Shown: positions 63,651 to 64,000 of the stretch, piece after piece
Numbering within the stretch: the stretch's first letter is position 1
Layout: each line of letters opens with the position of its first letter
Origin: an uncultured Microbulbifer sp.
GTDB lineage: Bacteria; Pseudomonadota; Gammaproteobacteria; Pseudomonadales; Cellvibrionaceae
DNA length: 64,000 nt
Reading direction: 5' to 3'
Assembly (NCBI RefSeq): GCF_947489355.1
Contig: NZ_CANLDD010000002.1
Coordinates: forward strand, 62,001 to 126,000
The notes under the pieces: generated by a model
What the model saw: the letters and a program-made list of their open reading frames with translations, nothing else
Told to the model about the DNA's origin: nothing
Database searches by the model: none
Translations under genes and position numbers: made by a program

Positions 63651-64000
63651 CTACTGCCAATGATCCAGCGCAGAAACTGCCCGCTGGTTCAGCGGCCGCG
63701 CAAGCAGTCCGCTATGACTGATGCGAACATCAAACACCGCGCCATCCTCCATGGGTAGAAAGGTTGCGCTTCCATAGACCGCATCGACAAATGGAAGGCG
63801 GTTGTTCAGGCCACGTACAAAGTGCCACACATCGATCCCATAATGACTGCCGCTGATCTGGTGTACCGAACGCGCCTGGGTCCGCTCATCCCGCAGGGTC
63901 AGATAGCGGCCACTGAGGCGGTCCAGCCGGTAGGCCGGCTGTACACCCCAGCGGGCCAGGGAGTCCTGCCATTTCAGCACACGCGCATCCAGTTGCCACT
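63651..64000 (-). CDS. Partial protein of unknown function (5' end beyond window)
   Basis: A frame open to the window edge, encoding at least 115 residues of the C-terminal part of a protein. It reads WQLDARVLKWQDSLARWGVQ ... YRLDRLSGRYLTLRDERT, GIDVWHFVRGLNNRLPFVD, and ends LLARPLNQRAVSALDHWQ. Alternating hydrophobic residues suggest a beta-rich soluble domain. I recognise no family. It shares its strand with sohB, 79 bases downstream, and may form an operon with it. Confidence 0.65.
   Translation of the reverse strand, partial: WQLDARVLKWQDSLARWGVQPAYRLDRLSGRYLTLRDERTQARSVHQISGSHYGIDVWHFVRGLNNRLPFVDAVYGSATFLPMEDGAVFDVRISHSGLLARPLNQRAVSALDHWQ

Noticed and set aside
1-64000. CRISPR array, tRNA or rRNA genes, prophage, defence island
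   Set aside because: No regularly spaced repeats, no tRNA-like cloverleaf signatures in the gaps, and no phage or defence proteins were seen.

Overview
The window is about 57% GC by eye and gene-dense. It carries the core gene order of a free-living gammaproteobacterium. The conserved run nadB / rpoE(algU)-mucA-mucB-rseC ... mucD-lepA-lepB-DUF4845-rnc-era-recO-acpS / gacS / cysM is Pseudomonas-like. Together with hom-thrC-recJ ... prfB-lysS it suggests a marine lineage such as Cellvibrionales (Microbulbifer-like). That placement is inference from gene order and protein style, not from a search.

Layout. 1-6778: minus-strand operons holding an ATP-NAD kinase-like gene (cut by the window edge), pdxB, a Xni-type 5'-3' nuclease, epmC, tusA, a small alpha/beta hydrolase with yheU, a secreted methyltransferase and a thiamine-binding-like protein. 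One plus-strand protein of unknown family (3567-4253) sits among them. 6909-15985: mostly plus strand, with gcvR, trmL, a flavodoxin, mnmC, glutaminyl cyclase, recQ and mmsA. 16210-27846: cysM, the gacS/barA hybrid kinase, then the minus-strand acpS-recO-era-rnc-DUF4845-lepB-lepA-mucD block. 28020-29659: a murein-peptide recycling pair (mpaA, ycjG) inserted inside the sigma-E block. 29699-32715: rseC-mucB-mucA-rpoE, with a good sigma-E promoter at 32801-32829. 32894-36352: nadB, ygfX-sdhE and ygfZ. 36402-36998: wreck of an IS3-family element. 36999-40298: ung, a second uracil-DNA-glycosylase-family gene, a secreted propeller, yajQ and yaeQ. 40381-42346: a LemA-TPM-TPM membrane cluster. 42347-45658: an AT-richer accessory stretch with an LpxR-type lipid A deacylase, a secreted metallo-beta-lactamase-fold protein and a strong unexplained hairpin. 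45659-55388: lysS, prfB (programmed frameshift), a lipoprotein, two exporters, recJ, thrC and hom. 55733-58376: ansA-aspA inserted on the opposite strand. 58421-64000: dsbC, patatin, acuI-like, sohB and a partial unknown gene.

How genes work together. tusA, trmL and mnmC all serve modification of the tRNA wobble uridine. RpoE, MucA, MucB, RseC and MucD form the envelope-stress circuit, and ycjG may be read through from it. GacS is a global regulator sensor. LepB, LepA, Rnc, Era and RecO are housekeeping secretion, translation and repair functions. Hom and ThrC make threonine, and ansA-aspA turns asparagine into aspartate and then fumarate.

I found no tRNA or rRNA genes, CRISPR arrays, prophage, defence island or biosynthetic cluster. 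No convincing wholly new system is visible. The best leads are the internally duplicated protein at 3567-4253, the hairpin at 43899-43928 with its AT-rich neighbourhood, the degenerate ATP-binding box of the GacS-like kinase, and the alternative hairpins between rpoE and mucA.
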